The position numbers were made by a program, and so were the translations under genes. Positions 8,708 through 17,611 of a stretch of 64,000 nucleotides of DNA are shown piece by piece. This DNA comes from Actinomycetota bacterium. Lineage in GTDB: Bacteria > Actinomycetota > Thermoleophilia > Solirubrobacterales > Solirubrobacteraceae. Within the stretch, counting starts at the first letter, position 1. The number at the start of each line of letters is the position of its first letter. The stretch is taken from assembly GCA_005888335.1 (NCBI GenBank), contig VAWY01000123.1, positions 1 to 64,000 on the forward strand. The letters run 5' to 3'. Below the pieces are notes generated by a model. It searched no databases. It had not been told where the DNA came from and saw only the letters and a program-made list of their open reading frames with translations.

Positions 8708-10270
8708 ATGCGCGTCTTGTCTCTCTCCTCCGCCGTCGCCGCCTTCGCCCTCGCCGTCGCGCCCGCCGTCGCTGGTGCGGCGTCCTACGGGCACGGCGAC
8801 ACCGGCGTCGTCGACGTGTCGGCCAGCCCCGGCTACGCCGAGGGCGAGGAGCCGCTGTCAGCCGACCCGCTGGATCCCTCGCATCTCGTCGCCGTCGCCA
8901 ACGTCTTCCAGGCCAACCTCCCTGCGCCGCTCGACCGCGTCTTCGGAGGCGGCGGCTTTCAGGACACGCGCGTGTACGCCTCGCAGGACGGCGGCGCGCA
9001 CTGGACGACGCACAAGCTCGACCAGGGCGGTCTCGGCACGCTGACCGCCCCGGTCCCCGAGTCCGAGGGCTTCTCGCCCGAGTTCAGCGACGCCTTCAAC
9101 GTCCTCAACACCGACGCCGCCTCGGCCTGGGATCGCCACGGCAACGCGTACTTCGAGAGCGGCGACGTCCACGGCATCCATCACGGCGGCGACGAGGTGG
9201 CCACCGTCTGGCGCTCGACCGACGCCGGGCGGACCTGGGGCCCGGCCGACGGCTACGCCGCGGTCCGCGTGTCCGAAGAGGGCGACGAGCTCGACCGGCC
9301 GTGGCTGGCCGCCGACACCTCGGGCGGGCCGTTCGACGGGACGCTCTACGTGACGTTCGAGACCAGCCCGTTCGTCGATGACCCGCCCAAGGTCTTCGTC
9401 AAGCGCTCGAGCGACCAGGGCCGCACCTGGAGCGCGACGGTGCGCGTCGACGCCGGCTTCTACAAGACGCAGTTCAACCCGCGCCAGCGCCCGGTCGTCG
9501 GCGCCGACGGGACGCTGTACATCGTCTACGTCGAGGCGCCGCCGACGGTGACGCCGTTCGCGCCGCAGAACGCGCCGATCCACCTCGTCGTCGCGCGGTC
9601 GTCCGACGGCGGGCGCAGCTTCGAGCGCACCGAGATCGACGGCGACGTGCACCGCGTCACGAGCCCCGACGAGGCCGTCGAGGGCTACACGGAGATGATC
9701 CCGGCCATCGCCACCGACCCGGCGCGTCCGGGGCGCCTGGCCGTCGCCTGGCCGGAGGCGACCGGGGCGGGGAGCTCGCGGATCGTCCTGCGCTGGTCAG
9801 CGGACGGCGGGCGCAGCTGGAGCCCGCGCCTCGACGTCACCGACGACCCCGCCGCCAAGCCTGACCAGCACGACCACGTGACGCTCGCGTGGCTGCCGGG
9901 CGGAGCGCTCTTCGCTGGGTGGCGCGACCGGCGCTGCTGCGGCGGGACGTTCGACGACCGCTACCAGCAGTGGGTGCGCGCCCTGGAGCCCGGCCGGTCC
10001 GGAGCGCTCGTGCCCGGCCGCACGCTCGAGTTCAGCGACGGCCCCCAGCTCGGCAACACCGCCGACGGCCGCGCGCAGCTGCAGCCCGACGAGTTCCAGG
10101 GGCTCGTGGCGACGGCGCAGGGCGTCGGCCTGACCTGGTCGCAGCTGACCGGGACCTATACCGACCTGATGTTCCGCCGCGTCCCGCTGCGCGCCTTCGG
10201 CCTGGGACACTCCAGCGCGGCGCGAGCCCGGCCCCTCAGGCCGCGAAGGCCGAGCGCTCGGCCGCGGTGA
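8708..10270 (+). CDS. Secreted sialidase-like Asp-box beta-propeller protein
   Basis: A 520-residue exported protein with signal peptide 'MRVLSLSSAVAAFALAVAPAVAGA'. Five Asp-box (BNR) turns of the form SxDxGxxW/F are visible: SQDGGAHW (~91), STDAGRTW (~170), SSDQGRTW (~234), SSDGGRSF (~297) and SADGGRSW (~363). These mark a propeller like that of sialidases, but no sialidase FRIP motif or Arg triad is evident, so enzymatic activity is uncertain. The last ~20 residues are low-complexity Arg/Pro/Ala and overlap the convergent remnant at 10236, as if the original stop were lost. The gene is divergent from tetR across a 48-bp gap. Confidence 0.8.
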   Translation: MRVLSLSSAVAAFALAVAPAVAGAASYGHGDTGVVDVSASPGYAEGEEPLSADPLDPSHLVAVANVFQANLPAPLDRVFGGGGFQDTRVYASQDGGAHWTTHKLDQGGLGTLTAPVPESEGFSPEFSDAFNVLNTDAASAWDRHGNAYFESGDVHGIHHGGDEVATVWRSTDAGRTWGPADGYAAVRVSEEGDELDRPWLAADTSGGPFDGTLYVTFETSPFVDDPPKVFVKRSSDQGRTWSATVRVDAGFYKTQFNPRQRPVVGADGTLYIVYVEAPPTVTPFAPQNAPIHLVVARSSDGGRSFERTEIDGDVHRVTSPDEAVEGYTEMIPAIATDPARPGRLAVAWPEATGAGSSRIVLRWSADGGRSWSPRLDVTDDPAAKPDQHDHVTLAWLPGGALFAGWRDRRCCGGTFDDRYQQWVRALEPGRSGALVPGRTLEFSDGPQLGNTADGRAQLQPDEFQGLVATAQGVGLTWSQLTGTYTDLMFRRVPLRAFGLGHSSAARARPLRPRRPSARPR

Positions 10271-10487
10271 CGCGGTTGCGCCCGGCCGCCTTGGAGGCAT
10301 AGAGCGCCCGGTCGGCGGCCACGAGGAGCGCCGTGGCGTCGGACGCGCCGAGCGGATAGGTCGCGACGCCAGCGCTTACCGTGACACGCGGGTGATCGGG
10401 CAGCGCCTCGATCGCCCCGCGCACCCGCTCCGCGATCGCGAGCGCGTCCTCGGCGTTCGTGCGGGGCAGGACGAGCGCCAACTCCTC
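10236..10487 (-). pseudogene. Remnant: C-terminal half of a GGDEF (diguanylate cyclase) domain
   Basis: About 84 residues begin at 'EELALVLPRTNAEDALAIAE' and continue 'VTVSAGVATYP', 'LLVAADRALYASKAAGRNRV'. This is the second half of a GGDEF domain starting in the middle of the GG(D/E)EF signature: the two Gly are absent and the residue before EE is Arg. No start codon, N-terminal half or regulatory domain is present. The sequence before 10488 belongs to an unrelated exported protein in another frame. It is therefore a non-functional fragment at a deletion or assembly junction. Confidence 0.75.
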
Positions 10488-10732
10488 GCGCTCTGGGCCT
10501 GCACGACGCCGGCAGAATCGGTGATCGCGAACCGGTGCCACTTCTTGGCGTCCACGGTGCCGTCCGGGAAGACGGCGTCGCCGCTCGCGAAGGCGTAGTC
10601 CTCGGCTCCCGTTCCGCTGCCGCTTCGCAGCTTGCCCAGCGCGAACGTCGCCTGGGCCGGCGCGGCGGCCACGAGGGCGGCCAGCAGGGCGAGCGCACAC
10701 GCGCGCGCGAGACGCGATATCGGGCGAGACAT
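10488..10732 (-). pseudogene. Remnant: N-terminus of an unknown exported protein
   Basis: The ATG at 10732 opens a signal peptide (SRLARACALALLAALVAAAP-AQA) and about 55 further residues ('FALGKLRSGSGTGAEDYAFASG', 'KKWHRFAITDSAG') before homology stops at about 10488. There the unrelated GGDEF fragment begins in a different frame. Read through the join, the frame gives a meaningless Arg/Ser tail ending at 10376. The family of the N-terminal piece is not recognised. Confidence 0.6.
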
Positions 10733-10814
10733 CTCCGCCGGGCGATCGGCCGATCGGCCGCCGCAAGTGGCCGTCCGACCGCCGACTGGACGGGTTTACG
10801 AGCGCGTCGGTGGG

Positions 10815-12014
10815 TCAGGCGGGGGCGCGGGCCAGCACCTGGTAGACCGACGTGAAGCCGCTCTCGAAGCCCCGCCGCGCCGCGCGCAGGTAGACCCGCC
10901 ACACGCGCAGGCGCTCGGGGCCGACGAGGGCGAGCGCCTCGTCCTCCCGAGCCTCGACGCGCCGCAGCCATTCGCGCAGCGTGCGCGCGTAGTCGCCGGC
11001 AAAGCCCTCGACGTGCTCGGTGACGAAGCCGGCGGACTCGAGCGCCGCGAGGATGCGCGAGAGGTGCAGCGGCGCGGCGTCGGGGAACACGTAGCGCTCC
11101 GAGAACGGGCCCGCCTCTGGGTCGCCGTGGCGCAGGCGCGCGATGCCATGGTTGAGCAGGCGCCCGCCGGGGCGCAGGAGCTCGGCGAGCCGCGCGGCGT
11201 ACGCGTCGATCATGGCGTTGCCGACGTGCTCGACCATCCCGATGCTGGCGATCGCGTCGAAGGGCTCGTCGCGCAGCTCGCGGTAGTCGGCGACCCGGAT
11301 GTCGACGCGGTCGGCGAGGCCGGCGTCGGCGGCCCGCCGGCGCGCCAGCGCCGCCTGCGGCTCGGAGAGCGTGATCCCGGTGACGTGCACGCCGTGCTCG
11401 CGCGCGGCGTGCAGCGCGAAGCTGCCCCAGCCACAGCCGACGTCGAGGACGCGCTCGCCCGGCTGCAGGCCGAGCTTGGTGCAGACGAGCTCGAGCTTGG
11501 TGCGCTGCGCGTCCTCGAGCGTCTCGGCGCCGCGCGACCAGATCGCGCACGAGTACGTCAGCGACGCGTCGAGCATGAGCGCGAAGTAGTCGTTGGAGAC
11601 GTCGTAGTGGTGGCGGACCGCGCGCCGGTCGCGGGCGATGCTGTGGCGCCGCCCGCGCGGGGCCAGCTCGGTCGTGGGGACGCGGGGCAGCGCGGTCAGC
11701 GCGCCGGCGCGCAGCGCGCCCGCGGCAAGCTTCGCCTTCGCGCGCGCGTCCAGCGGCGGCGCCGACCAGCCGTCGAGGAGATCGAGGGCGGCGTCGACGT
11801 CGTCGACGTCGAGCGCGCCCGCGACGTAGGCGCGCCCCAGCCCGAGCTGGCCGGGCGCGCGCAGCGCGTGGCTCAGCGCGACCGCGGAGCGCACGCGGAA
11901 GGTCGGCCCGCCCCCGTTGGTCGAGGGCAGCGCGGTGCCGTCCCACAGCTCGAGCCGGAAGGGCCGCTCGGGCAGCGCCTCGGCGAGCGCGTCACGCAGC
12001 GGTGCGGTCGTCAT
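10815..12014 (-). CDS. Cyclopropane-fatty-acyl-phospholipid synthase family methyltransferase
   Basis: A 399-residue SAM-dependent enzyme. N-terminal CFAS-type region, then 'HHYDVSNDYFALMLDASLTYSCA', SAM-binding 'VLDVGCGWGSFALHAA' near residue 188, 'GITLSEPQ', 'YRELRDEPFDAIASIGMVEHVG' (Glu of the active site) and a C-terminal 'GFESGFTSVYQ'. The known reaction transfers a methyl group to a double bond in a phospholipid acyl chain. The neighbouring desaturase gene could supply the unsaturated substrate. The ATG at 12014 is preferred; an in-frame GTG at 12032 is an alternative. Confidence 0.88.
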   Translation of the reverse strand: MTTAPLRDALAEALPERPFRLELWDGTALPSTNGGGPTFRVRSAVALSHALRAPGQLGLGRAYVAGALDVDDVDAALDLLDGWSAPPLDARAKAKLAAGALRAGALTALPRVPTTELAPRGRRHSIARDRRAVRHHYDVSNDYFALMLDASLTYSCAIWSRGAETLEDAQRTKLELVCTKLGLQPGERVLDVGCGWGSFALHAAREHGVHVTGITLSEPQAALARRRAADAGLADRVDIRVADYRELRDEPFDAIASIGMVEHVGNAMIDAYAARLAELLRPGGRLLNHGIARLRHGDPEAGPFSERYVFPDAAPLHLSRILAALESAGFVTEHVEGFAGDYARTLREWLRRVEAREDEALALVGPERLRVWRVYLRAARRGFESGFTSVYQVLARAPA

Positions 12015-12051
12015 GCCGCCCACCACCGACACGGATGTCGGTCGACCGCAT

Positions 12052-12966
12052 TCATGCGGCCAGCTTGGTCGCTTCGCGCGCCGGGCTGACGCGCACGACG
12101 TCCCACGCCAGCCCCATCCGCTCGAGCGCCCAGATCACCGCGGCGGAGATGTCGAGCTCCCAGGGGCGCCGGCCGTGCGCGGCGGAGGTCGGGAACGCGT
12201 GGTGGTTGTTGTGCCACGCCTCGCCCAGCGAGGGCAGCGCCAGCCAGGCGAGGTTGCGCGACTCGTCGCCGGTGTCGAAGCGCCGGCGCCCGAAGAAGTG
12301 GCACAGCGAGTTGATGCTGTAGGTGACGTGATGGAGGACCAGCATGCGCACGCCGCCGCCCCACAGGAAGCCGGTCAGCGCGGTGTGCAGCGTCCCGCCG
12401 ATCGCGTAGCCGAGCGCGAACGCTGCGGCGAGCCCGCCCAGCGCCCACGCCAGGAACGTCCGGTCGACGTAGGCGACGATCGGGTCGGCCAGCAGGTCGG
12501 GCGCGTAGCGCGTCCTGCGCCCGCGATGGGTGTGGATGAACAGCCAGCCGACGTGGGCGTGCGCGAGCCCGCGCAGGGCGCCGCGCCAGCCGGTCCCGTG
12601 GTCGACGTGCGGGCTGTGCGGGTCGCCCTCGCGATCGGAGAACGCGTGGTGCTTGCGATGGTCCGCCACCCACGAGATGACCGGGCCCTCGATCGCCGCG
12701 GAGCCGAGGATGGCCAGCGCAGCGCGGATCGGCCGCGTCGTCGAGAACGACCGGTGGGTGAACAGCCGGTGGAAGCCGACGGTGACGCCCAGCCCGGTCG
12801 CGACGTACATGACCGCGAAGACGGCGATGTCGCTCCAGCCGAGGAAGTCGGCCCAGAGCTGCCAGCCGACGATGCCGAGGCAGACGATCGGGGCGCCGGT
12901 GACGATCCCGGTGATGATCCGGTCGCGCGTCTGGTGCAGCACGGGTTCGACGTCGTCGGCGATCAC
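12052..12966 (-). CDS. Acyl-CoA/acyl-lipid delta-9-type fatty acid desaturase
   Basis: A 304-residue integral membrane di-iron enzyme. The three His boxes are intact: HRLFTH (~80), HRKHH (~117) and HNNHH (~256), with hydrophobic pairs between them ('IITGIVTGAPIVCLGIVGW', 'IAVFAVMYVATGLGVTVGF', 'FLAWALGGLAAAFALGYAIGG'). It introduces a double bond into membrane fatty acids using O2 and an electron donor. The GTG start at 12966 overlaps the stop of the upstream oxidase gene, so it is translationally coupled. The CFA-synthase-like gene follows 37 bp downstream. Confidence 0.9.
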   Translation of the reverse strand: MIADDVEPVLHQTRDRIITGIVTGAPIVCLGIVGWQLWADFLGWSDIAVFAVMYVATGLGVTVGFHRLFTHRSFSTTRPIRAALAILGSAAIEGPVISWVADHRKHHAFSDREGDPHSPHVDHGTGWRGALRGLAHAHVGWLFIHTHRGRRTRYAPDLLADPIVAYVDRTFLAWALGGLAAAFALGYAIGGTLHTALTGFLWGGGVRMLVLHHVTYSINSLCHFFGRRRFDTGDESRNLAWLALPSLGEAWHNNHHAFPTSAAHGRRPWELDISAAVIWALERMGLAWDVVRVSPAREATKLAA

Positions 12967-15863
12967 GGGCGGGTGGCCTCCTCGAGTGGGAACAGGAACG
13001 ATTCGTACGGCGCGCCGGTGGCCTGCTGCAGCCCCAGCTCGCAGGTCCGGTTGCTGGACACATACCCATCCACGCGGCGTTCGCGCAGCTCGGCCGCCTC
13101 GTCGCGCGTGGCGGCGGCGGTCAACTCGGGGTGCAGGAGCCCCCGGTCGCCGGCGAACCCGCAGCAGGTCGCCGCGGCGGGGACGAAGACCTCGTCGGCC
13201 AGCGCGCCGGCGAGCTGCGCCAGCTCCTCGTGCAGGCGCAGGTGCCTGGACGCGCAGGTCGGATGGACGGCGAGCGAGCCGACGCGCCGGCGGACGCTGA
13301 GTCGCGGCAGCAGCCGGTCGTGCGCCCAGGCCACCGCGTCGAGGACCTCGAGGCGGCCGTGGCGCTCGCGGTTGGCCTCGGTGAGCGCGCCGGCCATGTC
13401 GTCGACGATCCCCTGCGTGCACGAGGTGGCGTCGACGACGATCGGCAGGGCGCCCTCGTCGCTCCAGCGCCACATCGCCTCGAGCGTGGCGTTGGCCATG
13501 TGCGCCGCGCCGTCGCGGTAGCCCTTGGACTGCCAGGGCGTCGCGCAGCAGTGGCCGCGCACGTCATCGGGGATCCAGACCGGCGCCCCGGCGCGCGCCG
13601 AGAGCGCGACGAGCGCCTCGGGCGCCGAGAGCGCGCGGTCGTAGCCGAAGATGCGGTTGATGCAGGCCGGGAAGTAGACGGCGGCGGCGCCCTCGCGGCG
13701 CGTCGCGGGAAGCCGCGCGGGCCCCGGCGGGGGCATGCCCTCGGGCCAGCGCGGCAGCAGCTCGTCGCTGACGAGGCGGCGCAGCGCGCCGGTCACGCCC
13801 CCCATCGCGCGGTCGCCGGCGACGTGGCCGGCGCGCAGGCCCGCGCGGGCGCCGCGCTCGACGGCGTCGAAGCGGCGCGCGAGGCGCAGCGCGACGCGCT
13901 CGGAGCGTGCGGTGCGCTCGCGATGGCGGTAGTCCTTGACCGCCTTGCCGGTGTCGATCCCCAGCGGGCAGGCGAGCCCGCAGCTGCCGTCCGCCGCGCA
14001 GGTCTGCAGGCCGTCGTACTCGTACTCGTCGAGCAGCGCGGCGAGGACGGGCGAGCCGGCGCCCTGGCGCGCCATCTCGCGCCGCAGGACGATCCGCTGG
14101 CGCGGCGTGGTGGTCAGCCAGCGGCTCGGGCACACCGGCTCGCAGAAGCCGCACTCCACGCAGGTGGTGATCACGTCCTCGATCGCCGGCGTGCTCTTGA
14201 GGTCGCGCACGTGGACGCCGGGGTCGCGGTTGAGCACGACGCCCGGGCCGAGGACGCCGTCGGGGTCGGCGAGCGCCTTGACGCGCCACATGAGCTCGGT
14301 CGCCTTGGCCCCCCACTCGCGCTCGACGAAGGGCGCCATGTTGCGCCCCGTGCCGTGCTCGGCCTTCAGCGAGCCGTCGTACTTGCCCACGATGAGCTCG
14401 ACGAGGTCGCCGATGAACGCCTCGTAGCGCTCGAGCTCGCCCTCGGTGCCGAAGGCGGGCGTGAGCATGAAGTGCAGGTTGCCCGCCGACGCGTGGCCGG
14501 CGACGCCCGGCAGGAAGCCGTGCTTGGCGAGCAGCGCCTGGACGTCCTTGACCGACTCGGCGACGCGCTCGGGCGGCACGCAGACGTCCTCGGTGATCAG
14601 CGAGGTGCCCGCGGGGCGCAGCTTGCCGACCAGGCCGAACATCCCCTCGCGCACGCGCCACGCGAGCTCGACCTCCTCCGGGTCGCGGGTGAACGCCGGC
14701 GCACGGAGGAGCTCGCAGCGCTCGAGCACGGCGTCGGCGCGCTCGCGCAGCGCGTCGAGCCCGGCGTCGTCGTCGGCGGCCAGCTCGACGAGCAGGGCGG
14801 CCGACTCGGGCGCGAGCTCGCGCCAGTGCTCGGGCGTGCCCGGGATCGAATGGCTGGCCACCATGAGCGCCGGCGCGCCCATGAGCTCGACCGCCGTCGC
14901 GCCCGCCGCGACCAGATCGGGGACGACCTCCGACGCGGCGTCGACGTCGCGGAAATGCAGCCACGAGACCGTCGTGCGGCGCGGCAGCGCGATCGTCTCG
15001 AAGACGGCCTCGGCGACGAACGCGAGCGTCCCCTCGGAGCCGACCAGCAGCCGCCGGAAGATCTCCACCGGCGTGTCGGCGTCGAGGAAGGCGACGAGCC
15101 GGTAGCCCATGGTGTTCTTGATGCGGAACTTGCGGCGGACGCGCTCGGCGAGCTCCGCGTCGGCGCGCAGCTCGTCGCGGATCTGCTCGAGCCCGCGGGC
15201 GAGCGCGAGCTCGGCCGCGGCGAAGCGCTCCTCGGCGTCGGGCGCGGCGGTGTCGATCACGGTGCCCGACGGCAGGACGAAGGTCAGCGAGCGCACGGTC
15301 TGGTAGCTGTCGTGCACGACGCCGCAGCGCATGCCGCCCGAGTTGTTGGCGATGACGCCGCCGACGGTCGCGGCGTCGGTGCTCGCCGGATCGGGGCCGA
15401 GCTTGCGCCCGTACGGCGCGAGCGCGGCGTTGGCCTGACCGAGGATCGTCCCCGGGCGCACGCCGGCGCGCGCGCCGCCGTCCTCGACGGTCACGCCCGT
15501 CCAGTGGCGGCGCACGTCGACGAGCAGCCCGTCGCCCTGCGCCTGCCCGTTGAGGCTCGTGCCCGCGGCGCGCAGGGTCACCCCGATGCCGCGCTCGCGG
15601 CCGAAGCGCAGGACTGCCGCGACGTCGGCGACGTCGCGCGCCATGACGATCGCCTGGGGGAGCAGCCGGTACGGGCTGCCGTCGGACGCGTAGCGGACGA
15701 GGTCGCTGACCCGCGTCAGCACGCGGTCAGCCCCCAGCGCGGCGATCAGCTGCGAGCGCAGCGGCTCGGGCGTGCCGGCGGCGAAGCGGTCCGGCACGCG
15801 GTCGGGCGCGGGCGCGGCGGCGGACGGCGCGATCCGCCGGACGTCGGGGGCGAGCAGCGCCAT
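12963..15863 (-). CDS. FAD-linked 2-hydroxyacid oxidase/dehydrogenase with 4Fe-4S and CCG domains
   Basis: A 966-residue fusion of the D-lactate/D-2-hydroxyglutarate dehydrogenase (YdiJ-like) type. The FAD-binding PCMH domain is at about residues 60-250 ('VTLRAAGTSLNGQAQGDG', 'GGVIANNSGGMRCG'). The FAD-oxidase C-terminal domain follows ('GHASAGNLHFML', 'AEHGTGRNM'). Then come two 4Fe-4S motifs, CVECGFCEPVCP (~567) and CAADGSCGLACP (~624), and a C-terminal heterodisulfide-reductase-like part ('CINRIFG', 'GHCCATPW', 'ATCCGFAGDRG'). It should oxidise a D-2-hydroxyacid and pass electrons to the membrane chain. Its ATG overlaps the stop of the upstream thiamine-dependent decarboxylase, which suggests the 2-oxoacid product is decarboxylated next. 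Confidence 0.85.
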   Translation of the reverse strand: MALLAPDVRRIAPSAAAPAPDRVPDRFAAGTPEPLRSQLIAALGADRVLTRVSDLVRYASDGSPYRLLPQAIVMARDVADVAAVLRFGRERGIGVTLRAAGTSLNGQAQGDGLLVDVRRHWTGVTVEDGGARAGVRPGTILGQANAALAPYGRKLGPDPASTDAATVGGVIANNSGGMRCGVVHDSYQTVRSLTFVLPSGTVIDTAAPDAEERFAAAELALARGLEQIRDELRADAELAERVRRKFRIKNTMGYRLVAFLDADTPVEIFRRLLVGSEGTLAFVAEAVFETIALPRRTTVSWLHFRDVDAASEVVPDLVAAGATAVELMGAPALMVASHSIPGTPEHWRELAPESAALLVELAADDDAGLDALRERADAVLERCELLRAPAFTRDPEEVELAWRVREGMFGLVGKLRPAGTSLITEDVCVPPERVAESVKDVQALLAKHGFLPGVAGHASAGNLHFMLTPAFGTEGELERYEAFIGDLVELIVGKYDGSLKAEHGTGRNMAPFVEREWGAKATELMWRVKALADPDGVLGPGVVLNRDPGVHVRDLKSTPAIEDVITTCVECGFCEPVCPSRWLTTTPRQRIVLRREMARQGAGSPVLAALLDEYEYDGLQTCAADGSCGLACPLGIDTGKAVKDYRHRERTARSERVALRLARRFDAVERGARAGLRAGHVAGDRAMGGVTGALRRLVSDELLPRWPEGMPPPGPARLPATRREGAAAVYFPACINRIFGYDRALSAPEALVALSARAGAPVWIPDDVRGHCCATPWQSKGYRDGAAHMANATLEAMWRWSDEGALPIVVDATSCTQGIVDDMAGALTEANRERHGRLEVLDAVAWAHDRLLPRLSVRRRVGSLAVHPTCASRHLRLHEELAQLAGALADEVFVPAAATCCGFAGDRGLLHPELTAAATRDEAAELRERRVDGYVSSNRTCELGLQQATGAPYESFLFPLEEATRP

Positions 15864-17461
15864 CAGCCCACGGACATCCCGGGCGCGATCGGCGCCTCGA
15901 CGAGCTCAGGCGCCGACGAGGCGAGCGCCTCGGCCAGCGCGTCGCGCAGCTCGGCGGGCGTGCCGGCGCGCCGCGTGCGCATCCCGTAGCCCTCGGCGAC
16001 GCCCGCGACGTCGAGACGCGGCAGGTCCAGGCCGGGCGCGCCGCTGACCGACTCCAGCCCGGCGAACCACTTGAGGATCGAGTACTCGGCGTTGTTGACG
16101 ACCAGCACGGTGAGCGGGATGTCGTAGGCGACGGCGGTCCACAGCGCCTGGATCGCGTACTGCGCCGAGCCCTCACCGAGCACGCAGACGACCGGGCGGT
16201 CGCGCTGGGCGAGCTGCACGCCGATCGCCGCGGGCAGGCCGAAGCCGAGGCCGCCGCCCGACGAGAAGTAGTAGCTCCCGGGCCGCGACAGGCGCAGGCG
16301 GTTGCGCAGCGCGATCGTGCTCGACGGCGACTCGAGCACGACGATGCCGTCGGCGGGGAAGGCCTCGGCCAGCGCGCTCATGGCCGCCGACGCGCTCATC
16401 GGGTCGCCGTCCTCGGCGGGCTCGGCGGGCGGGCGCGGCTCGGGCGCATTGCGATCGGCCTGGGGGAGCTCCTCGAGCAGGCGCTCGAGGGTGAGGCGCA
16501 CGTCGGCGACGATCGCGTCGCCCATCGGCGCGCGCGCCGCCTCGTCGGGGTCGCTGGTGATCGCCACCAGCGCCGCGCCGTCGGGCAGCAGCGGCCCGGG
16601 GATGTTCGGGTAGTAGGGAAACACCGACGAGCCGACCACGACGATCAGGTCGTGGCCCTTGAGTGTCTCGCTCAGCGGCCCGATGGCGGGCGGCAGGACG
16701 CCGCGGAACTGCGCGTGGTCCTCGGGGAAGCCGAGCCGCCCGCCGCCCGGCGCGGGGGTCGCCCACACCGGCGCCCGCGTGCGCTCGGCCACCGCGACGG
16801 CGACGTCCCACGCTCCGCTCGCATCGATGTCCGGGCCGGCGACCAGGACGGGGTTGGCGGCGCCCGCGAGCTGCTGCGCGAGCGCGCGCACGAGCGCCGG
16901 GTCGGCCGCCGCCCGCCCGCTCACGGTGCGCGAGATCGCACGGCGCGCGGCATCCTCGTCGACCTCGACCTCCCAGTCGTCCATCGGGATCGAGACGAAC
17001 ACGGGCCCCGCCGGCGGGAGCGACGCGAGGTACGTCGCGCGGGCGATCGCGTGCGGCACGTCCTGCGCGCGCGGGGGCTCGTAGCTCCACTTGACGAGCG
17101 GGTGCGGCGTGCGGATGGCGTCGCGGTTGGTCAGGTTGGCCTGCAGCGTCATCAGCGCGCGCACCTGCTGGCCCGCCGTGACGACGACGGGCGCCTTGTT
17201 GGCCTGCGCGTTGAAGATCGCGCCCATCCCGTTGCCGACACCGGGCGCGGTGTGCAGGTTCACCATCGCCGGGCGCCCGCTCGCCTGGGCGAAGCCGTCC
17301 GCCATGCCCACGGCAACGATCTCCTGCAGCCCGAGCACGTAGGTGAAGTCGCTGGGGAAGTCGGCCAGGAACGGCAGCTCGGTGGAGCCGGGGTTGCCGA
17401 ACATCGTCGTCATGCCGCGGCTCCTGAGCAGCTCGTAGACCGACTCGCGCACCGTGCCCAT
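15863..17461 (-). CDS. mdlC: Benzoylformate decarboxylase-like ThDP enzyme
   Basis: A 532-residue thiamine-diphosphate enzyme close in length and motifs to Pseudomonas benzoylformate decarboxylase. Conserved features are 'FGNPGSTELPFLADFP' with the active-site Ser, 'LQE' with the ThDP-activating Glu, 'NLHTAPGVGNGMG' with the first active-site His, 'AGQQ', 'EDHAQFRG' at the second His, 'ARAPMGDAIVAD', and 'SYYFSSGGGLGFGLPAAIG'. The metal-binding motif reads GEGS instead of the usual GDGS, with 'NN' ~27 residues on. The ATG at 17461 has GGGCGAG about 9 nt upstream. Coupled to a 2-hydroxyacid oxidase, it fits a mandelate-like 2-hydroxyacid to 2-oxoacid to aldehyde route; the true substrate is unproven. 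Confidence 0.82.
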   Translation of the reverse strand: MGTVRESVYELLRSRGMTTMFGNPGSTELPFLADFPSDFTYVLGLQEIVAVGMADGFAQASGRPAMVNLHTAPGVGNGMGAIFNAQANKAPVVVTAGQQVRALMTLQANLTNRDAIRTPHPLVKWSYEPPRAQDVPHAIARATYLASLPPAGPVFVSIPMDDWEVEVDEDAARRAISRTVSGRAAADPALVRALAQQLAGAANPVLVAGPDIDASGAWDVAVAVAERTRAPVWATPAPGGGRLGFPEDHAQFRGVLPPAIGPLSETLKGHDLIVVVGSSVFPYYPNIPGPLLPDGAALVAITSDPDEAARAPMGDAIVADVRLTLERLLEELPQADRNAPEPRPPAEPAEDGDPMSASAAMSALAEAFPADGIVVLESPSSTIALRNRLRLSRPGSYYFSSGGGLGFGLPAAIGVQLAQRDRPVVCVLGEGSAQYAIQALWTAVAYDIPLTVLVVNNAEYSILKWFAGLESVSGAPGLDLPRLDVAGVAEGYGMRTRRAGTPAELRDALAEALASSAPELVEAPIAPGMSVG

Positions 17462-17611
17462 CTGGGTGTTCTCGCCCTTTCGCTCGTGGCGCCGAAATGC
17501 GCCGGCGGCCTCATTCTCACGTCCTCGGCGAGTCGGTGCGTCGCGGCACACCCCGCGGCCCAGCCGCGTGCGGCATGCTTCAGCTGAGCGAGAGAGCGAA
17601 GGGGACCGGCC

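Noticed and set aside
13131..15989. A 952-codon open frame on the plus strand opposite the FAD-linked oxidase gene.
   Set aside because: Long antisense frames are expected at this GC content. Its product is Arg/Ala/Gly-rich without motifs, while the minus-strand frame encodes a complete recognisable enzyme. The same reasoning removes other long antisense frames, such as 2402-4789 minus, 41593-44031 plus, 41423-44074 minus and 58761-62399 plus.
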